Shown: positions 36,926 through 45,900 of the stretch, piece by piece | How positions within the stretch are numbered: position 1 is the first letter of the stretch | How the letters are laid out: each line of letters opens with the position of its first letter | DNA from: Choristoneura fumiferana | Lineage: Eukaryota > Arthropoda > Insecta > Lepidoptera > Tortricidae | Direction of reading: 5' to 3' | DNA: 64,000 nt | Assembly: GCF_025370935.1 (NCBI RefSeq) | Contig: NC_133472.1 | Span: forward strand, 31,643,804-31,707,803 | The notes under the pieces: generated by a model | Databases searched by the model: none | Told to the model about the DNA's origin: nothing | The model's input: the letters and a program-made list of their open reading frames with translations, nothing else | Position numbers and translations under genes: made by a program

Positions 36926-39900
36926 GCACGCACGCACGCAAGCACGCACGCACACACGCAAGCACTCACGCACAACAAGTTCCCACAAGTAAAAAACTTA
37001 AGAAAGGCTTGAGACACAAGATCCATATCGAATCCCTTTGTCAACTTTGACATTTGTGATTGGTTAAATAACTAGACCCCGCTATCGGAGGTGCAATTTG
37101 GTAGGTAGCTGTCAAGTCTTAGGGATGGGTAAAATACTTTAAAATACTAACTAAATGTCGATAGTTTTTCGTTAAATTATCGTCGACGTCGATATGTCGA
37201 CATTTTCTTGGGCCAATAAAAATTAAAAATGTTAATACATTATTTATTTTGTTATTAGTCCTGTTTTACAAAATAAACACGTTTAATTAAGTCTTAGACT
37301 GTCATTATCTCATTAAAGGTAAAGAAAAATCATCGACATTTTGTTAGTATTTTAAAATATTTTTACCCATCCCTAAGACTTTGAATCGGTAGCCCAACAT
37401 CCTGGGGTGGGCACTAGACCATACTGGGGTGGCCACGGACCACCCGGCCCCCCTCTATATACGCCTATGCATACCAGAGGGTCCTACCCACCGACTAGAC
37501 CACCGGGGAATCCAAGACAGGCTTTGATTACATTTCGTTATTTTATGTCATTTGGCAGAAGTATTTCACACAAGTATTTCGCTACTATCTTTGTATATAT
37601 TTTAGTTAAAGGTTCAAAGTGAGCGACTGTTACCACGTGCCCGGAGACGCCGAGCCCGTTGACGACGGTGACGTTGGCGATGGTAGGCTGCCCGCTGTAG
37701 TACAGCGGCTGCGTGCAATAAGGCCACATGTACTGGCATTCAGTGAGGTCAATGTAGGCGGGGCTCAGGCTCGCCTGCGGCTCGTACTCTTTCAGGAACT
37801 GCGGAAAAGGTAAAATATGAATAAGATGCTGAAAAAAAATTTCACCAGTACCAATATTTGATATAAAAAGGCGTGCATACATTTCTCATACGACTCTATT
37901 TCTAGAGCCGGTAGGACATGTCAGATATTTTGGAAGCTAAGCTGTGGCAGATATTAATGCAGGTGATATTATTACATATTAAATCATCATTATCATCATC
38001 CCAGCCTACATAGGTCCCAGTTTCTTGCGGCGCATTCTTCTTGGCAATGATGGTCTTTCCGAAAGCGCTGGTAGTTTAAAAAAATGACGTGTAAAAGTGC
38101 CCATTGCGGCCTATTTACTGAATAAATCATTTGAATTTTGAATTTTGAATTTTCAGTGCTGGGCACGCACAGATCATCTCTCGGAATGAGAGTTGTTTTG
38201 TTGATACTCAATACTTTTAAGAAATTTAAATAAATAAATATAAATATTCTAAAAAATATTTCCACTGTTTTTGTTTTTTGATTCCGTTTTAATTTTTTGA
38301 GGAAAGCACTGTATCACCCTCGGCTGGAACAGCAATTGTTGGCTTAGTAATATTAAACAGACTCGCAAACCAATACTCAGCCAGCAATGACCTTATTCTC
38401 TTCTCAGGCATTAATGTACTATTACGAAGTGCTAATACTTGCCGAAGGCTATTGTTAAACAGAAGTACTTCATATGCAACGTCTTTAGTAGGTACCTGAT
38501 GGCTTTTAAAAAAGATTTTGCATACAAAGATAACTGAGTAGTACGCGGGTCGAACAGTTGCCAATTCACAAATGCGCGGCGCACAGTGAGGCATCGTGCT
38601 AATAGAACGCTATGCGCATTCGCGTTCTATTAGGACGATGCCTAAGCCCTCACTTTGTCTAACATGGCCCTTTCTCATAAGTGTGACGACCACTGGTCAG
38701 TACCTGGTAGGCGCTGATGAGGTCAAGTTTCCCGTGTCCCTGCTCGAACATGTTCGCGCCGGGCAGCCGGCGCGCCGTGATACAGAGCGCCTGTTTGACG
38801 GCCGCCGGCGTCAGGTTGTGCCGAGGGACACCGCTTGCCAGCAGCGCTATGGCTCCCGCCACCACTGGCGACGCTACCGAAGTCCCTGGCCAAGATGATT
38901 GCAGCTTGAATTGATTACAGTCGAAAGCTAGTGGTCGGTCGATTCGAACCAAGTCCAATCAAAAGCATAAATATATGTACAGGTCGATTCACAAGAGCTG
39001 GCACGAATGGATTGAATTAATGAATGAAAGTATCTGTGTGTTACCGAAAAATGGGGTGACTTTTAAACCTCGAACTATACTTAGTACGAGTCTAGTTCAA
39101 TTGCAAGTAAAGCACGAAGTCAAGCAGCCAACGTTTTATTTACATTTTATATCCTTATAACTTAGCTATGACCCAATTTTATACCACAAAACTTGTCTAA
39201 GCTTCATGAAACTCCCGTTATTATTTATATTTTAAATTGATATCAAATTGTTTTTAGTAAATATTTTTTTAGCATGACGTGAGAATGTGGCCGTATGTAT
39301 GACTATTCGAATTCTAAACTAAACCACAGAACAAGTAGGTAATAGTACTACCGTACAAAAGGGACTCTCTCGAACAAAAGTCAAGTTTAGGTATAAATCG
39401 TTAAGTACCTACTCTTACGACTTGCACGCGAAATTGAAACTTATATCATGTTACACGAGCGTTCATATTCCGTTCCGTCGTTGACTCGAAACCAGTTTGG
39501 CGGCAAGAGCACAGGCACAGGGTACCCACTCGCCGATGAATAAAGATAACAGTGGGTATTAATATGAACTCAATAAACTACCTTTAATAAACAAGTAAAT
39601 ATTCCTTCTTCTTCTTCTTAAATTTAAGAGCTATGCTCTTGTCGGTGGAATAATCGCCACTCCGCACGGTCTTTGGCCAGCTGTTTGACTTCCTGATACG
39701 AGTACCCCTTAATGCACAATGTACTATTCTTAGATAATAGGTACTGTTTTATATATATGTGGTTTTCACATGGGCCAAAGTTACCCTTCATTAGGTCAAA
39801 GTACCTACCCTGACCTTACGTATCTGCAACTGTGGGGCTACTACGAAATTCGAGAAACCAAAGTTCGTATCGTACCGTTCCTCTCACATTCATTTTAAAT

Positions 39901-42900
39901 AATTTAGCGTCCACGGAATTTTGCACTGAATATTTATTATTTTTAATGTGAAATAACAACGTTAACAACGGAGCTACCCTAAAGCCGTTGCTCACGGAAC
40001 TAATCAGACATCGCAGTTTAACGCCGAAACCAGGAAGATATTACCAGAAATTTGGACAGTCATTACCAAAGGCAAAACCTACTTGTTTATATCTAGTTGT
40101 AACTGAAAGTATAACGAGTACAGCACTAACCGCTAAGCGAGCGACAACCGCCAGTCACGCTAGAACCACGCACTCCACTGCCGTAGGTCACTATGTCGGG
40201 CTTCATGCGACCATAACCCTGAAACATTATAGTCAATCGATAGCTATAATACATAAATAAAATAAGTTGCCTGTACTTCTTATTGCCTGTACTGCATTGT
40301 CGTCTAAACTACATTCCCTTACCAAATTTCAAGTCGTTGCTATTAACCGTTTTCAGGAGTTCCGTTACCAGAAAGTGTGAAAGCTGCAAACTTTGAGGAC
40401 ATAGGTAAATTACATGTTTGTTGTAGAGGGATATTCCTAGTTTTGGTTGATTTCAGACATGGTGCGCTGTACCAAGCAGCTTCCTGTATCAAGTTAGTTA
40501 TGTAAAAGGTTGCCTAATCTATGTCATTTTCAGTTTTAAGTTTGACTTTTAGTTCTGTTCTGCTTTCCTGGTATTCCGTGAAGGCTGGCTACCCAGTCCA
40601 TTTTGTGGTTGTATAAAGTTGACTGCAGTTCTACTAAAACCACCAGAAAGTGTGAAAGCTGCAAACTACGAGGACATAGATAAATTACATGTGAAGTTTA
40701 ATAAAAGCCTGTTACAAAATTTGTTCTACCATAGAATAAATCTTACTTATTGCATGACATATAATATGATTCGTTCGCTCCACGGCCCCGCAATGTAAGG
40801 CAACTCGCACAATATTTCTTCAACTTACATGAGGCAGTTCCCAAGTGGTCATTCCCCGCGAGGAGAACTTGGCGATGCGATCGTCGAAGCCGATGCCGCC
40901 GACTCCTATCACGTCCATCTGGTCCGCGGGGTTGTTGAGGGTCCCGTACAGAGGCCCATCATTGCCTATCGCTGACACCATTATTACCTATAAGTGAAAT
41001 TGTAACTGGATCTATCAACTTTTTAGAGACCGACACTAGCGTCTTTCGAGCGTTACCGCGGAGCCAGCCCGTTTTTTTACTAAATGTATGATTTTAAGGG
41101 GTACAAATCCACTAAAAAGTAGGAGTTGTGATAGTTTTACGACTATATTGCTGGCATTTTTTCTAAGAAAGTGAAGCACTTGTCTCCTGAGTTGCGGGAC
41201 AGAACAACATACACTGAAAAAGTTGATTGACCCACCTACGTGACAAATAAAGAACCGGAGGACTTATTTATTACTTAACACCGTCTCGTCCAATTGCATT
41301 GATCATCTCTAAGCTTTCTACCAGAATATTCTTTTACATCATTCAACAGCACTAACTGACAGACAATAATCCAGCGAGAGCATATTCACTACTATTACGG
41401 AAGCTAACATAACTACTCGGTGACGTTTATTTAGTTACTGACCTTATTAGCGCTAAGTTCCCACACCTTGTCCACAAATGGATGGTCCATGAAATCCGGT
41501 CCCCCGATGCTCAAGTTCAATACGTCGATTTTGCGCATGATTGCATAGTTGAACGCGTCCAGAAACCATGACGTGTATGATACCTGGATAATAATGAAAA
41601 TGTGTATCAAGAAAAAGGGTATATACTGGTATGTGAAAACACCTAGTCACAAGACTATACTGTCAAACCATTTGATTTCGGAACCCATAGAACTTTCTCA
41701 CAGTAAGTATTGTGATGAATTCCCTTGTCACGCAAAGGAATGTCATTATTTTTTGTTTTTTTAAAAGGTTCCACAGCACGCGACGATTCAGTTGGTTCGA
41801 TAGTACAGTCGCCATCAGATATTTCGGAGCGGCCAAGGTGATCAAAAATATCGAAACATGAACTCTAATACCCTAATAATAGTGCACGTGCCGATATTTT
41901 AGACCACCTTGGCCGCTCTGCAATTGTACATGAGTGTGTAATGTTCTTCGGTAATAACAAGATTTTTATTAACTATGAAAAAGGCATATTAATAAAATCT
42001 ATGAACAATGATCAGTGGACGTAATTCTTTATTGCACATTAAATTGAATAGTGTATAAAGTCACATTGGCATAATAATATTCAAACTTTGACTGTAAATA
42101 GAAGCGTGGTCTGTGATTTAAAGATTTAAACCCATAAGCAAGTAGCATAATATTTAATTAAAAGTACAACAGACGAATTTCAAGAAAAAAAAAAAAGTCA
42201 AAGCTCCGCGGTGGGGACCTCCTATTGCGCCTGGATAAGCTGGATTAGAAATTTTATAGCCTACCTGATTATCAGTGAAGACCCTGAATATGTGGAGGTC
42301 AGCATCAGGCGCAAAGCCGAGGCAGTCCGCACGGGAAGCAATGACGCCAGCGACGAAGGTGCCGTGACCTAGTGCATCGTCCAACGAGTTCTCGCCAGTC
42401 CAGTCCGTGCGCTCGCGCACGCGACCGAAGTGAGGGTGGTGGCGAGCCAGGCCCGTGTCGAACACTGCCACTTTTATGCCCTCCCCTACGTATAGATAAG
42501 GTGAACGTTAGTAGCTGTCTTCTTCAAAGCCCAGCTTAGACTTGCGAAAACAACGGTGCAAGTTGCAATACACTGCGGCGTTTAATAACCCATTTCAAAC
42601 TCCTTCACTTTTTGGCCTCTCGTAAGTAATGTATTTACCTAATACAACTTGAAAATTTTCATTTTTCTTGCAGGTGTGTAAGGGCTTTCATGGCTTGTCG
42701 AAAGTGAATTCAGTTAACATAATGTGACGCGATGCGTTTTGTAGACTTGTTTTTACTTGATTAAAGTTTAAAAGGAAGCATACCTGTGACACCAAGAGAC
42801 CAAAGTAAATCTGCTTTCAATACGGATGTTATTTGGCGTGGCACCGTTCTCAGAAGCTTACGAGATGTATAACCACTCTGAAAATATCAAATGTTAAAAT

Positions 42901-45900
42901 AACAATGCCTCAATGACATTGCCTCAATGCCTCATAAATTAAGTCCGACGCGGTCTCACACCACTATGAAAAGATTCTGGCACGTATTTTTGAATTGATA
43001 TTTTTGATGTTTAAGCGGCATACCTCCCGTGGTTGCCGCAAGGAGCGCAGGGCACGGGCGCGGTGACTCCGCCAGCCCGCGTATAAGCATCCGGCCGGCC
43101 CACAGTTGTCCTGCAACCAACCACACTTATATTCAATAGTGTCGAAGTAATCAGTACACAGAGTGTTGTGTACAGTCACCTGCATCCATCTGTCCATGTG
43201 TCTCCCTATATATACTGTAGTCTTTGCATCTGTTACAGCGGAGCGTGAAAAAATATCTGACACGTCCTACCGGCTCTAGAAATCGAGTAGTCTCAGATAT
43301 ATATGCACGCTTTTTTGTGTCAGATGTTGGCGCTGGTGACTGTACACTTTCAAGTAGAATGATATGAACTAATCCTGGCAAATGCCATGCCAGTTTTATT
43401 TTTCAGAATGACGAATTAAATTTAAGTTGGCAATTTAAAAAAAAACTCGAAATAAGGATGTGATTAAAACTTTACTTATATTATACATAATATGTATATA
43501 CTTCAGTGTTTGTAACAATAGAGATGCGCTAAAATGGGTCTGTATTAAATTAATTCGCATAAATTAATTGTCCTAATTGGAATTGGCATAACGATATTTT
43601 GCATAATTATTAATTCGCATAACTGAATACGCATAATGTATGCGTATAATGTGGATTTGCATAACGGTAAGTTGGCATAAATTTAATTAGCATAACATTA
43701 CTTTGCATAAGTATAAAAGAGTATAAACATAAAATCATTATTTAAATGAAATTGTAAATTTTATTTGCAAACAATATATCACAGTGTTACATTAAGTGAA
43801 AAGTTATTGCTAAAAGTAAAATGATTATTGATTTATTTACTCAATTCAATTAGATCTGAGAACCTACGAATAAATAATAAGTCAGGAAGCGTAAGTCAGA
43901 GAAGCGTAACTCAGAACAAATTCCACACAAAAAGTGGCCATACCTAGAACCAAAACGACTTATGATTCAAATACAAATCAATTTTGAGGTTGCAAATAGA
44001 CGTACTTGTTGATTGGTTAAAATTCAGAAAGAATGCAGGGATTGGTTGGCTCGCGTGATGCAAAGTCAGATGCACAAATTACGATCACTTCTTACATCTA
44101 ACGTTTCAATGACGTGTCATATATTGATAACGACAGCTTCTTTTTTTAAGCGACTTAAAGGAAAAGGAGGAGGTTATCAATTCGGTTGTATTTTTTTGGT
44201 TGTTACCTCAGAACTCCAACATTTATGAACCGATTTGAAAAAAAAATCGTTTGTATAGGAATACCTCTAATTAGGTCCCATAGGCACGAAATCAGGATCT
44301 GATGATAGGATCCTAAGGAAATTCAGGGAACTCTTCAAATATTGTAGGGACACCTATGATAATTTGGATATATTTAGTAGTAACTCGTGCATTTGCTCTT
44401 GAACATATCATTTGGTGAAGTGGAACTAATGATATAAAGACAAGTGAATACCACAGTTGACTACCAGAGTTAGGCACTACTCAATAACAAGTATTTCACG
44501 GGTTTAACTTCAATTATTTTAAGAGCGTTTATGCCTGCTGAGCTGGCAACGTTGCGTTTTTATATGTTTATCTCGATTATTCCATAAAAATTGAATGAAA
44601 ATTAATAATGTTGTCTGATAGAACCCTTCTTAATATATAAGTTAATGTGTCTACTACAATAAGTATTCGTGATAGACTTTTATATTCCTTAAAAACGAAT
44701 TAATGTTTCATGACCGGTTTTTAAAGAAAATAAAAGTTGAATAATTATCGCAGCGCTAATAGTGGCCAAAAGTAGAAATAATGTAGGTTCTGTCATAGTT
44801 CATACTCATATGAATGTGTCGTTTACAAAGCAATTTGTGTAGACTTAACTGACTAATTTTATTAATAGATGTTTGTCTTCTTGAATTATTGAACACATTG
44901 AACACAGTCCCTATTTTGTCCTTAATTCCTCTACATCCCGGACATGTCCAGCAGATACCAACAATTTTCCTTTTGAAACTGTTTGTGGTTGAAATTTTAT
45001 ATTGAGTAATACACACAAAACAGGTCGTCAAAATAATACGTATTTAGCTTAGTAAGTAGCTTCTTTATGTTTTACAATAAAAGTATGACTAAACATGAAG
45101 TAAACAAACCCTGACATAAACAAAATAAAACACAATTTTTGAATAAATTTTGCTTCAGTAATTTTGTATTATAAATTAATATGTAATAGGTTTGATTTTT
45201 GTCATAATTTCGCAATTAAATTTCAAAACGTCAGAACCTCAGATCCGACAAACTTGCGGACGCTAAGTAGCGCTTGCTGATGTTGTGCACAGAGCCAATA
45301 GCGGTTTGAAAGTTAGTCATCACAAACAATTACTATGTTATTGTTGTTGTTGTTGTCGTCCTATGGTACCCCAGTGGTACAGAGGGCCTTCGTGAGACGT
45401 CGCCATCCGCTCCTGTCCTTACTATGGTTACCATTTATTTAAAAGTTAAAAAAAAATATTTTATATTGTTTTCAGATTATTTAAATCAGTGGTAAGTCAT
45501 ACATTTTGAGATTAAAATCTCAATTTAAAAAAAAGGTGACTAGGCAGGCATGTTCACTCTGTGGACTGGACACTTCAAATATTCAAATTCAATTTGCATC
45601 TAAGCAAAGATGAAATCAATCTACTCATGCTTACAATTTATAAGAAAAGTTCATCATCATACACACATTATCTTTGGTTTAAAAATAGATAAAATCATTT
45701 TATGTTCCATTAAAACCTGACTAGGGAGTATAAGGTTTACATGTTTTTGTGGCATCATCCTTAATTTATTTTTACGGGAGTATAGTTGGCGCTCTATTGG
45801 CAACAATTGTTAACAAATTAGTTTAACTTAGAGCCAACTGGGGAGCGAAAGAATAATATATTCCTCAACATTGCTTTTCAATCATCTATGGCAGTGTTTC

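Noticed and set aside
36782..37053. Open frames of 68-85 codons on both strands
   Set aside because: They arise from the (CA)n microsatellite and encode only Thr-His or Cys-Val runs.
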